A stretch of 64,000 bases of DNA, taken from positions 26,788,432 through 26,852,431 of the forward strand of contig OX104113.1 of the NCBI GenBank assembly GCA_944474755.1, written 5' to 3'. A program made the position numbers and the translations under genes. Positions 52,588 through 63,789 of this stretch are shown here, in pieces. The stretch is from Limnoperna fortunei (taxonomy: Eukaryota; Mollusca; Bivalvia; Mytilida; Modiolidae). Position 1 is the stretch's first letter. The number at the start of each line of letters is the position of its first letter. The notes below the pieces were generated by a model. That model searched no databases. It was not told the origin of the DNA and saw only the letters and a program-made list of their open reading frames with translations.

Positions 52588-54715
52588 GATACAATAATCA
52601 AAAGGATTACACAGCAGGCACAGCCTATTTCTCCCTGACATAGCAGGCACAGTCTATATAGGTGTTATCCCATTACGGGATTACACAGCAGGTATAGCCT
52701 AAATAGATGTTCTCCCATAAAGGAACTAAACAACAAGCACAGCCTATATAGGTGTTCTCCCATAAAGGGAATACACAGCAGGCATATAAATATAGGTGTT
52801 TTCCCATAAAGGGATTACACAGCAAGCACAGCCTATATATAGTTGTTCTCTCATTAAGGGAGTACACAGCAGGCACAGCCTATATAGGTGTTCTCTCATT
52901 AAGGGATTATACAGCAGGCACAGCCTTTATAGGTGTTCGCTCATTAAGGGATTAAACAGCAGGCACAGCCTATATAGGTGTTCTCATATAAAGGGATTAC
53001 ACAGCAGACACAGCTAATATAGGTGTTCTCACATAAAGGGATTACACAGCAGGCACCACAGCTAATAGAGGTGTTCTCACATAAAGGGATTACACAGCAG
53101 GCACATCCTATATAGATGTTCTCACATAAAGGGATTACACAGCTGGCACAACCTATATAGGTGTTCTCCCATTAAGGGATTACACAGCAGGCACATCCTA
53201 TATAGGTGTTCTCCCATTAAGGGATTACACAGCAGGCACAGCCTATATAGGTGTTCTCCCATTAAGGGATTACACAGCAGGCACAGCCTATATAGGTGTT
53301 CTCATATAAAGGGATTACACAGCAGACACAGCTAATATAGGTGTTCTCTCATAAAGGGATTACACAGCAGGCACCACAGCTAATATAGGTATTCTCACAT
53401 AAAGGGATTACACAGCAGGCACATCCTATATAGATGTTCTCACATAAAGGGATTACACAGCTGGCACAACCTATATAGGTGTTCTCCCATTAAGGGATTA
53501 CACAGCAGGCACATCCTATATAGGTGTTCTCCCATTAAGGGATTACACAGCAGGCACATCCTATATAGGTGTTCTCCCATTAAGGGATTACACAGCAGGC
53601 ACATCCTATATAGATGTTCTCACATAAAGGGATTACACAGCTGGCACAACCTATATAGGTGTTCTCCCATTAAGGGATTACACAGCAGCCACATCCTATA
53701 TAGGTGTTCTCCCATTAAGGGATTACACAGCAGGCACATCCTATATAGGTGTTCTCCCATTAAGGGATTACACAGCAGGCACATCCTATATAGATGTTCT
53801 CACATAAAGGAATTACACAGCTGGCACAACCTATATAGGTGTTCTCCCATTAAGGGATTACACAGCAGGCACATCCTATATAGGTGTTCTCCCATTAAGG
53901 GATTACACAGCAGGCACATCCTATATAGGTGTTCTCCCATTAAGGGATTACACAGCAGGCACATCCTATATAGATGTTCTCACATAAAGGGATTACATAG
54001 CTGGCATAACCTATATAGGTGTTCTCCCATTAAGGGATTACACAGCAGGCACATCCTATATAGATGTTCTCCCATTAAGGGATTACACAGCAGGCACAGC
54101 CTATATAGGTGTTCTCCCATTAAGGGATTACACAGCAGGCACAGCCTATATAGGTGTTCTCCCATTAAGGGATTACACAGCAGGCACATCCTATATAGAT
54201 GTTCTCCCATTAAGGGATTACACAGCAGGCACAGCCTATATAGGTGTTCTCCCATGAAGGGATTACACAGCAGGCACAGCCTATATAGGTGTTCTCCCAT
54301 TAAGGGATTACACAGCAGTCACAGCCTATATAGGTGTTCTCCCATTAAGGGATTACACAGCAGGCACAGCCTATACAGGTGTTCTCAAATTAAAGGATTA
54401 CAAAGCAGGCACAGCCTATATAGGTGTTCTCCCATTAAGGGATTACACAGCAGGCACAGCCTATATAGGTGTTCTCCCATTAAGGGATTACACAGCAGGC
54501 ACAGCCTATATAGGTGTTCTCCCATTAACGGATTACACAGCAGGCACAGCCTATATAGGTGTTCTCCCATTAAGGGATTACACAGCAGGCACAGCCTATA
54601 CAGGTGTTCTCAAATTAAGGGATTACAAAGCAGGCACAGCCTATATAGGTGTTCTCCCATTAAGGGATTACACAGCAGGCACAGCCTATATAGGTGTTCT
54701 CCCATTAGAATATAG
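52588..54715. repeat. 45-bp minisatellite in the first intron of paralogue B
   Basis: The unit is GGATTACACAGCAGGCACAG, then CCTATATAGGTGTTCTCCCA and TTAAG. A four-unit (180-bp) super-repeat, marked by CTGGCACAAC or CTGGCATAAC, recurs at 53461, 53641, 53821 and 54001. The left end is more diverged. The intron of copy A lacks it, so it arose or expanded after gene duplication. Confidence 0.95.
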
Positions 54716-54910
54716 AGGACATCATGTATAGTATAGTTTTTATTGGTGATGAACCTAGTGTATCCAGTTATATCCACCAACTCGACAGGAAATATAGAAA
54801 CAGCGTATTGGAACTAATTTCGATAAAAGCATCGGGGATAAATCTTAAACATAAAGACAAAAATAAAGAAAACCTTTTATCTGAAATATTTCAAAGTTAA
54901 AGGTATTTGC

Positions 54911-54960
54911 CTGTTGTTTTTTTATAATGTCTCCTATCCACCAATATTAAGATCTATTAC
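54911..54960 (-). other. Paralogue B presumptive 5' UTR exon with GC donor
   Basis: ATATTGGTGGATA aligns with the copy A first exon, but the donor position reads CAG|GCAAAT where A has AAG|GTAAGT. It is either a GC-AG intron or a lost donor. Confidence 0.45.
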
Positions 54961-55020
54961 AAATATTATCAACCTTCTTGCGTTGTTATATCTATGCGAA
55001 TGAAACGTCGCTAAAACCTA

Positions 55021-55060
55021 TTATTATGACGTTGATGTTACTAACGTAAGCACGTGACAG
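55021..55060 (-). promoter_or_regulatory. Promoter block shared by both paralogues (copy B)
   Basis: ATTATGACGTTGATGTTACT, then AACGTAAGCACGTGAC, matches the block above copy A, with CRE-like and E-box cores preserved. Confidence 0.55.
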
Positions 55061-55443
55061 CCAATCGTCAAACCAAAATATTTTTTAGAAAGTCAGCAGA
55101 AAGTTATTCAAAGCCCTCTTCTTTTAAATTTAAAATGTATACGCACTTATTCGCGACTGTGCACACAAACAATATTTTCTCAATTATGAATCTGGAACGC
55201 TACCACTTTCATAATTGAAATGACAAAACCTATCAAAAATCTGGGTTAAAGTTTACGAATATTGTATTGCAAAACATATTTCATATACGATTCGCAACAT
55301 ACACAATTTACGATGTACAATTTATACCTCTTCAAGAACAGAACCACGTAAGAGTTTGTTTGCTCCATCATCATTTAAAGCCTTGATGAAAATTACAGCA
55401 CATTTTGTTCATGCTTTAATCATTAGAACGATAGTCCGAGAAA

Positions 55444-55512
55444 CCTCTGCCGTCTAACGCTTTTTTAGCCAACGCTCCCATCAAAGTCTAAAAGAGCGTT
55501 GGACGGCAGAGG
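55444..55512. repeat. Short hairpin shared with 38411-38452
   Basis: The arms are CCTCTGCCGTCTAACGCT and AGCGTTGGACGGCAGAGG. The loop contains AACGCTCCCATCAAAGTCT, which is also found at 38416-38434 in DRC7 intron 1 inside a similar hairpin. Confidence 0.75.
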
Positions 55513-56087
55513 ATTTTCGGACTAGGAGGATGAGAACACACCTTCCTGAAAATTTAGGATAATTATATGCGAGACCCACGCTGATTGTACAGCTGTTTGC
55601 GATCTCATAAATACACCCTGGTAAATATTCTTTTAATATACATAAATTTAACAAGTATTCCACATGACATATCCTTTAGGTATGGACACGTGATTTCAGA
55701 TAGGCAAAACAAAATCAGAACCAGCTAGAATATTGTCTGAATTTAAAAATGACTTCTAACAAACTCATGCATTTATTCCTCATGTACTAGGATCTGATAC
55801 TATCATCTTGGATTTTAAATCGAAGACCAGCCTGGTACGATTTTAGTCTAGATGATTGAATATTTGTAATTTCACATTAGATACCATGATAAACTACTGT
55901 CCAGAGTTGACAGCCACGTCGGATTTCGGCCAGACGCCAAATAATAAAAACTAGTCGAGAACGATCTCATTCGATTCTTTCGTGTGTTTTGTTTAAATAT
56001 ATGACATAGGTGTTGAGAACATGCATGTATACACCTTAATGTTCTATTTTAAACTGCGCGTAAGTGTTAACTTTGTCGCTTTTCAAG

Positions 56088-56310
56088 GGAACTCGGTGGT
56101 AGAGTGGTTACAGCAATTAACCACATGAATGTCAACACCGAGGTTGTGATCGCTCTGTAGGCAGTATTTGATCGATTCAGTTTTAAAAGGTTGCCAGTTT
56201 TCCTGTCGAAGGTATGGATTTCAGTAGGTACTCGGGGTTTCCCCCGATATAAATTAGATACCATGATATTGATAAAATATTGCTGAAAAATCACATTAAA
56301 CCACAAAAAT
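56088..56310 (+). mobile_element. Meta-type tRNA-derived SINE, plus orientation
   Basis: It has an A-box-like GGTGGTAGAGTGGTTA, a B-box-like GAGGTTGTGATCGC, the body TTGCCAGTTTTCCTGTC, and a core ending ATATTGCTGAAAAATCACAT, then TAAACCAC. Confidence 0.75.
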
Positions 56311-57224
56311 TCACTGCATTTCACATAAACACATAATAATCCAGAAGTTGATCCTAGTATTATGTATAAGATTTGACAATAGCCCTCAGAGTACTACATC
56401 AAACAATTTCATAACTTGTAGAAAGAAAGATATAGTTGAACCAACACTGTTTCGGTAGATCTGTATAGGTAATGCTCATTCATAACTTGATCAATTAACT
56501 CAAAACAAGTGAAGGACCACAGAAGCAAACAATAATAAAACAGTATGCAATGTTCCATGAGAGTTTCACATGATTTTATGTGTGTAATCAGCCATATTAA
56601 AGTGCTTCACTTGTTGAATTTCAAATCATCATTAAAACTCCAGCTTTTTTAAGTACCAGCCACCCACCAAATGAACTTTCTTCCCCAGTTTGGTTCCAAA
56701 TGGCCAAATGCCTGTGGTTTTGAAAAGAGGATGAAATGTGTCAAGTTTAAAGATTAAAGTTAAAGGCTGTAAAGAATTGGTACGAGCTCACCAATTAACA
56801 CAAAATTTCAGTCAGTCAGTCAGAAACAAGGATCTGCTGTGACAACCCTTTTTCAATCTGATCAGAAGAAAATAACAAGTCATAATAAAGGACATCCTCT
56901 ACCCTAATCAATAAATGCTCAAATCCATTAAATCATTCAGTTGCAAAGGTGTTAACCAATCTTTGTAAAGGACCTCGGTAATTTAATCCTACATCCATTT
57001 AGCTTTTTTGTTTCAACAGATCAGAAAAAAGACAAGTATTTATAACGACATCCTACCTAAATCATGCAAAACCAACTTGATATCAGTGAGATGGCATCCA
57101 TCTCTGTGGGCCCTGCTAACTTCGAGGTCAAAGTTCATCAAACATGGTATATGACACATGCTCTGATATTATCTTCCCACATACCAAATATCAAAAGCCT
57201 ACATCAAAAGATAAACTAGAGGCT

Positions 57225-59075
57225 CCCAGGAGCCTGTATCGCTCACCTGAACCTGAAGGGAAATATTTCCTATAAGGAGGAGCTTTTGATGTTAAAGGGA
57301 GAAGGGAGGTTCACTTTTAAATTTGCTGTACCTGTTATACTTTTTTAACTATCAGTCGAAAACTCTCTTGACTCCCCCCCCCCCATTTTCTATTTTAAGC
57401 CAACGTAGCTATGTAGGTAGTCGGGTGTCATGATTTTCACAATTTTGGTAGAGGACTTCCTAAAGATGATGTGTGCAGTGTTTCAAAGCAGTCCTTTAAT
57501 GGGTTAAAGAAAAGATTTTTTAAAATCAATTGATTGATTGATTGATGTTTAACGTCCAGCAAGCAATTTTTAAAATCAAGTAAAATTGATTAAAAAATGT
57601 TCAAGGAGAATAATTCCTAAACGGTTCATCAGACAATCTTGAACCTAAGTCATTTTTGTAGCCCTCATAGAGCAGAACAATTAAGCACTGCTAACTTTTT
57701 CTCTATTTATAATAATTTTCAAGATTTTGAGGCAAAAATGTAAAAAAATAATCAATTTTGACAATTAAAAGCCAATAACTCCTATAAGGAGTCGTCATAC
57801 AACTTCAACCCAATGGAGTGTTTCGTAGAGCTTTTGATGCAGATGAAGGTGTGTCTCTTAGGTTTTCCTGTATCTGTTACACTTTTTTAAATATAAGCCA
57901 AAAACTGTAGTTACCCCCCCCCACCTCCATTCTATTTTTACCCATGGCGGCCATGTTGGTTAATCTGCAGCCATGGTTGGTGCCAACTTGGTTGAGGACA
58001 TTTGACGGATGATGTGTACAAAGTTTCAAAGCAGTACTTTCAGTGGTTTCAGAGGAGAAGATTTTTAAAAAATCAATTAAAACCAATTAAAAAAAACAGT
58101 TCATGGGGAATAACTCTTTAACGGTTAATCAGACAATCTTAACCTTAAAGTCATTTTTGTAGCCCTCATAGAGCAGAACAATTAAGCAATGCTAACTTTT
58201 TTCTCTAGTTCTAATAATTTTCAAGATTTTGAGGCAAAAATGTCAAAAATAATCAATTTCAACAATTAAAGGGCAATAACTCCTATAAGGGGTCATCATA
58301 CAACTTTGACCCAATGGAGTGTTTCGTAGAGCTTTTGATGCCGATGAACTCATGTCTCTTAGGTTTTCCTGTATCTGTTATACTTTTTGAACTATAACCC
58401 AAAAATTGTATTTTGACCCCGCCCCCCCCCCCCATCCTCACCGTTCTTTTTTTAGCCATGGCGGCAACGTTGGTTAATATGCGGCCATGGTTGGTGCAAA
58501 CTTGGTTGAAGGACATTTGACGGATGATGTGTACAAAGTTTCTAAGCAGTACTTTCAGTGGTTTCAGAGGAGAAGATTTCAAAAAATCAATTAAAACCGA
58601 TTAAAATAAACAGTTCAAGGGTAATAACTCTTAACGGTTAATCAGACAATATTGACTCTAAAGCCAATTTTGTAGCCCTCATAGAGCAGAACAATTAAGC
58701 AATGCTTACTTTTTCTCTAGTTCAAGATTTTGAGGCAAAAATGGCAAAAATCATCAATTTTGACAATTAAATGGCAATAACTCCAACAAGGAGTCGTCAT
58801 ACAACTTTGACCCAATGTAGTTTTGTAGAGCTTTTGATGCTGAAGAAGGAAGGTCTCTTCGGTTTTCCTGTATCTGTTATACTTTTTGAACTATAAGCCA
58901 AAAACTGTATTTTGACCCCCCTGTTTTATTTTTAGACATAGCGGCCATGTTGGTTGGTCTGAGGCCATGATTTGTGCAAACTTGGCAGAGGACATTTTAC
59001 TGATGATGTGTGCAAAGTTTCAAAGCAATCCCTAAAGTGGTTTTGGAGGAGAAGATTTTTAAAGAAAAGTTATCG
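57225..59075. repeat. Four diverged ~500-bp tandem units
   Basis: The phrase CCCTCATAGAGCAGAACAAT occurs at ~57662, ~58160 and ~58676. TTTCCTGTATCTGTTA occurs at ~57863, ~58366 and ~58865, with a relative at 57330. GCGGCCATGTTGG-type phrases also recur. The block starts GAGGCTCCCAGGAGCCTGTA, then TCGCTCACCT, and ends in a (GACGAC)n-like tail near 59075-59098. It looks like a molluscan dispersed repeat with no coding support. Confidence 0.8.
57530..57566 (-). mobile_element. 37-bp SINE 3'-end insertion with 13-bp target duplication
   Basis: (TTGA)n, then TGTTTAACGTCCAGCAAGCA, is the reverse complement of the 3' end of the element at 26810. It is flanked by TTTTTAAAATCAA at 57517-57529 and 57567-57579. 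Confidence 0.85.
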
Positions 59076-60048
59076 ACGACGACAACGACGACTACGACTG
59101 TACATGATTGGATGGCATGATGGGCGGATGCACAGACTGATTACTCATTAAGTCCCTTAGATGCATAGAAGTTATTTTAAAAATGCTAACAGATTGTAAA
59201 CAAGGATTCTTAAGGGTGGCCTTGTTAAATTTCAATAAAAAAAAATGTTGAATCTTTGTAACGGACCCCGGTTATTTAATTCTACTTCCATTAGGCTTTG
59301 TAGTTTCAACTGAATTTACACATTTTGGCCAATCAGAAAAAGGATTTGACTTGTCTTAAGTTCAATTAGCAGAATATCACAATCCTGGGAAGTTACAAAA
59401 CATAAACTCCTTATCCAATTAAAAAGAAGAATTGCGGACAACCACCTTGTTTACTCCAAATTATGATGAAATGAGGAATCTTTGGTTAGGACCTAGCGAC
59501 CAAAGTCCTTTAATGTAAGGTTCAAATAGATATAATGGTTTTGAAAGTATTTAAAATAAAAAATCTTTAAAGAGAAAAAGTTGGAAAAAAATTTGCTGGC
59601 AGTAACTCACCCTGACTTTCAGTAAGTAAAATAGGTGTATTGAATTCATGAACGGGACCGATACAGTTTTTATCAATGCCCAAGGTCATTAGGGTTATTA
59701 GTCTTCCTTCACAAACAGTTGTGCATTTGCTTTACATTGTAATCAATCAAGTTCAAGCAATCCATATAAGTGGCAGTCAAGATCATACAATTATATCTGT
59801 GTGAACTAAAAGGCACATTAAACAGGATGTTAAGACTGATAGATACTGGTTAAACAATATTTTGATTTATGCATGTGTATTGGTGCTTTTTGAGTTCTGC
59901 AAAGTAGCAGCAGTGGCAGTTTTCTTTAAGTTAGCCATAATAAAGGGAATTGCACATATATTTATTTAGTAATGTCCTGATGCAAGTCCTGGCATCTTTT
60001 AAGCAGATGTCTTTTTTTAATTTTCCATATAAATATATAATAAAATTG

Positions 60049-60054
60049 TTTATT
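60049..60054 (-). terminator. Candidate polyadenylation signal AATAAA
   Basis: AATAAA on the minus strand, 14 bases after the kanadaptin-like stop. A 3' UTR this short is unusual, and other AT-rich sites further down could serve instead. Confidence 0.4.
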
Positions 60055-60067
60055 CATAAAAAAAATG

Positions 60068-60117
60068 TCAGTATCCTAATTTCTCATTCAGACTGGTTCT
60101 ACCATCTCCTGTTTGTC
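60068..60117 (-). CDS. Kanadaptin-like last coding exon
   Basis: 50 nt, acceptor TTTTTCAG|G. It encodes the end of GQTGDGRTSLNEKLGY and TGA at 60070-60068. The phase completes the Gly codon. Confidence 0.8.
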
Positions 60118-63100
60118 CTGAAAAAAAAGAAAAATGATAGAATTCAAAACACAGCATTATCAGGTACAGGTTTTTTAGAGTCCTGATAAACATTCTTGAA
60201 AAAATTTAAGAATTTAATGATTTGTAGGTAATGCGTGCATTTTGTTTTGGCAAAGTAAAACAAGTACTAAAAATAATGCAAAATAAGACAGTTCTGGTTG
60301 CAAACAATATGAACTTAAATACTCCTGATTGTGGTTATACTTGTACCAGAGATGCAGAATAACCCGTGAATAAATACTATCCACATATAAAATAATTAAG
60401 TTTAAAGAAATTTATCAAATAATGGGATCCTTTTCTGGTATTTAATAATTCACAATATTTGTAGCACAGCCTGTTGATGATCTATGATGTGTCACTAGAT
60501 AAAGAAATCATTTGGTAAGTTTTAAACTGGTACACATAATCAATAGACCATACTACGGGTACAATATTAAAACAGTAATTCAAATACAATTATTTTTCAC
60601 CTAGTGTTGTTTGAAATTGAAAGTTATAAAAATTTACCTGTTGGAGGCATCCAAACTGCATAGTCAGGGTCTGTGGAATCATAGTCGCCTTTCACCTTTC
60701 CCTTTAAAATACAATTATTATTGAAATGTTACTTTGAACATGGAGTAAACTCATAATAATGGGAGAAATGACATTTAATATTGAGATAATCATTTAATGA
60801 CAACATTTATTATCTTTGGTTTAAAGTGAAATTAGTGTTGTGTAGCTGTATATTACAATTTCACCAACTTGACTGTCTGTTTGAGTTTTATGCTAAGTTC
60901 AACAATTAATCAGCTCTATCCTTACATCTATAGTCAATTTTACCGTGTCTGTCCGACGGGTTTTGCCTAACAAAATAGAATACTGCTTACCGCGTATGGT
61001 CGAGTTTATGGTCCTTGTGTAGATCTCATATTACACTTTTTGAAATCAATCATTATTTTTCACAGCTAATCGGCGCTTTGAAATGCGGCTGAATTTTAAT
61101 TTTGATAAATTGAATTTCCATAGGAAGTCAGCCATTTTTGTTTCTAAAGGGGTCTAATGTTGTTTACAATCGTTTGTCTGCTTTCGTGACGTTCAATGGT
61201 ATTCGGACAAACCGCGAGACTTTTCCGGCCTTAACTGCAGACGACATTACCAGAAGGATTTCGACTAGACAACAATGGAATTTTCCTAGCGTACACTTCC
61301 GATCAAAACAAGGTCAAAATTTAGTATGGAAAATTGCTGTATCAAAATGAAAATTCAGTCGCATTTCAGAACTCCGATTAAATGTGGAAAATAATTGTTG
61401 ATTTCAAAAAGTGTAATATGACATCTACACAAGGACCATAAACTCGACCATACGCGGTAAGCAGTATTCTATTCTGTCAGGCAAAACCCGTCGGACAGAC
61501 ACTGTAAAATTGACTATACAGTCAAACCTGTCTTAAGCGACCTTTGAAGGGAGATTGTAAAAAAGGTCACATAAGACAGGGGGTCTTTATACACAGGTCA
61601 TGATGTTTTCAGACCAATCAACAAAGTCATGTTGTCAGCATGTTAAAGAGTTAATTGAAGACCTGCATTGTTTGATTTATTAAGTAAACAATAAAATATG
61701 ACATTTATTTTATGTAAATAACGCAAGTACAAAATATACAACAATAATGAGCGTTTTGATTTCCGATGGAATTAACGCCGGTCAACTTTTTTCCCCCCAT
61801 TTAGTTGTTGTATTTTTCTTTGTACTGGTTTTACTGTTTCCCTTGTGTTTTAACAATAAGCTCTATGTAGAAAGTGCAAGTCGGTTTAGAACCAGTGTAC
61901 ACCGGTTTCGTATTGATTATTTCCCTTTATAAACAAAATGGCGTGATTATACAATAAACACGCCGTTATGAGAAGCATCATCATTTACAACCCGAATGGC
62001 AACAAAATCAAATGTCGACATTGACAACTATTCAAATTTTACAGGGGAATCTGAACTTCGCTTCTAAGATAATAAAACAGTTGTTGATCGCTTCATACTT
62101 TAGTTTTCCGTTTCAAAGAACCTTGATAATAGACAACAATGCCAATGGTGTACGAATCTTCTTTTCGTCAGACAGGGTTTATTTATTGCTTAATGATTTT
62201 TAAAAGTCCTGAGAGTCGTTTTAGACAGGTTTTCTTGGTCAAAACGAATGGACAACACAGCCGTTAGTCGCGTAAGACAGTGAGTCGTTATATACAGGTA
62301 AAATGAATGGGAAAATGCTCGTGAGGAATAAATACAGTCGCATAACACAGGAAGTCCTTATATGGAGGGGGTCGCTAAGACAGGTTTGACTGTAGTTATT
62401 ATTGAGGGAGAAACTGCAGACTTTGTGATCTTTGCCAGGAATCAATCGACTAATTAGTTTGACCACTCAAATCCATCAGCACTTTGTCTGGCAGTGAATA
62501 ATCAATAACTACCAGTAAGTCAGTCTAATGACCAAATATGCAGCAATTAAAAACCATATTTTCATAAATCTCAAGATCAAACTCATTATATTTAGTTACC
62601 TCAGTCTGAATATTATTCTGCACAGTTTTCTTCTTTGGTTTGTGAGTTGTTTTGGACATTTCCATCTTAAACCTTGTTTTAGGATTTTCTTCAACAGCAC
62701 TCTCTTTTAATCTAGAAGAGGTCTGATCATTAGGTTCACAAGAGGTATCCTCAGAAGTTAGTATACTATCATCCCTTCCCTGTGATCTCTGGGATGATGT
62801 CTCCTGTAACCTTGAATTAGGATCTATGTGCATTTTTTCTTCCAGTCTTGATAAGGAGTCTTCACGAGGATATTTTTTTAAGGGTTCATCATCATCATCA
62901 TCCTCTTCCTCTTCTACAAACTCTTCATCTTTTATTTCTTTAACCAGTTTAGACATCTATGATAAAATACCAGTTGTTCTAATATTTAACAATCTCCATT
63001 TTAAAGTCAAAAGATCAGACTTTGCCAAATAAATGCAAGTTAAAATTGTTCCTCAAAAAAACTGAGTATGAGTTTGATTTACATGAACTTGCTGCTTTTA

Positions 63101-63789
63101 ATCCCTCTTTAGACATTCTGAACTTTTTAAACATGTTTATTTATTTCTGTTAGGTTTCAAAATTTGCTAATTTTTGTCTGACACGACAACCAGAACAAGT
63201 CAATTCTGCCCATTGTATGTGGTCACTCATTACCCTAGAAAATTTGGTGTATAAGGGAGTGTTACATTTTCTTCTATGCTAAAATTGTGATTTATATCAA
63301 TTTCTTTAGGTTTTTAATTTGTCATTTGTTTGAATAGTGTTTAATGCCACTTAAGAAAAATTCAAATCTATATTTTGGCATGTAGTTAATTATTTCAGGG
63401 GGAAACTGGAATACCTGCTGAAAACCTAGACCTTTGGCAGAAAAACTGCAATCCTTGCCAACTGGAGACCAGTACAACCTGCCAGCAATAAGGCTCAAAC
63501 TTGCAACCTGTGAGTTGACAGACTTCTAAATGATTATATCATTTGGAGTTGTTTATAACATGTATGTAATACTGCTGATTGTCAAAATTTGCAAAAAATA
63601 TAATGCTTTTCAAATTCCAATATTACTTGTTTAACATTCTTATTACCTAGTACTTTGTATTAATGTTGTTCATATATTTTACATATATTTACCACTAATG
63701 GTCTTTTCTGTTTGTGTGATCTCACTTTACCAATCACTGGAAGTTTGTTTTGTGACTGTGGTGTAGGAGGCTTTGGAAGATTCTGAGGA
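60068..63789 (-). CDS. Kanadaptin-like (SLC4A1AP) protein, C-terminal exons, 5' part off window
   Basis: Four exons join in phase to the stop. They encode PQNLPKPPTPQSQNKL ... RSHKQKRPLV; then MSKLVKEIKDEEFVEEEEDD and further acidic and Ser-rich sequence; then GKVKGDYDSTDPDYAVWMPP; then GQTGDGRTSLNEKLGY and the stop. A short C-terminal tail of the PP.GQ.GDGRT.LN.K.GY type is, as I recall, a feature of kanadaptin, an FHA-domain nuclear protein. The FHA domain would lie in exons right of the window. The assignment rests mainly on this tail, since the remaining residues are low complexity. Confidence 0.6.
60638..60701 (-). CDS. Kanadaptin-like exon
   Basis: 64 nt, phase 0-1, acceptor TTTAAAG|G and donor ACAG|GTAAAT. 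It encodes GKVKGDYDSTDPDYAVWMPP and T. Confidence 0.78.
60702..60931. other. Kanadaptin-like intron, left part
   Basis: Ordinary sequence before the MITE. I see nothing in it. Confidence 0.5.
60932..61516. mobile_element. Foldback MITE (~585 bp)
   Basis: The ends TAGTCAATTTTAC and GTAAAATTGACTA start inverted arms of ~100 bp or more (GTGTCTGTCCGACGGGTTTT; CTTACCGCGTATGGTCGAGT and complements), flanked by TA. A half copy is present at 39440-40210. Confidence 0.85.
61519..62392. mobile_element. pogo/Tigger-like non-autonomous element (874 bp)
   Basis: The inverted ends are CAGTCAAACCTGTCTTAAGC and its right-hand complement (CGCTAAGACAGGTTTGACTG), flanked by TA at 61517-61518 and 62393-62394. 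Subterminal 'GTCGC(A/G)TAAGACAG'-like motifs are repeated near the right end. There is no transposase frame. Confidence 0.82.
62600..62956 (-). CDS. Kanadaptin-like exon, acidic/Ser-rich
   Basis: 357 nt, phase 0-0, acceptor ATCATAG|A and donor GAG|GTAACT. It encodes KEIKDEEFVEEEEDDDDDEP, then SRLEEKMHIDPNSRLQE and a polar tail KKKTVQNNIQTE. Confidence 0.75.
62957..63692. other. Kanadaptin-like intron with decayed SINE
   Basis: A minus-strand Meta-type SINE remnant lies at about 63325-63535 (GTTTAATGCCACTTAAG; TGCAATCCTTGCCAACTGGA; CTCAAACTTGCAACCTGTGA). The rest is unassigned. Confidence 0.6.
63693..63789 (-). CDS. Kanadaptin-like exon (5'-most in window)
   Basis: The donor is GTG|GTAAAT. 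The acceptor is TTTAG at 63790, or CAG at 63783. It encodes NLPKPPTPQSQNKLPVIGKV, then RSHKQKRPLV. Confidence 0.65.

Larger units (their letters stand above)
55090..60067. other. Intergenic region between paralogue B and the kanadaptin-like gene
   Basis: The region holds a hairpin (55444-55512), a SINE (56088-56310), a multi-copy ~500-bp repeat (57225-59075) with a tiny SINE insertion, and otherwise no recognised feature. 3' UTR sequence of the kanadaptin-like gene occupies its right end. Confidence 0.6.

Noticed and set aside
53980..54715. Cys-containing repeats (LCLLCNPLMGEHLYR and SRHSLYRCSPIKGLH) suggesting a zinc-finger array
   Set aside because: Both are by-products of a 45-bp non-coding satellite on opposite strands, lie in an intron, and have no start, promoter or His ligands in finger spacing.
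61138..61350. 70-aa plus-strand frame
   Set aside because: It lies wholly inside the foldback MITE.
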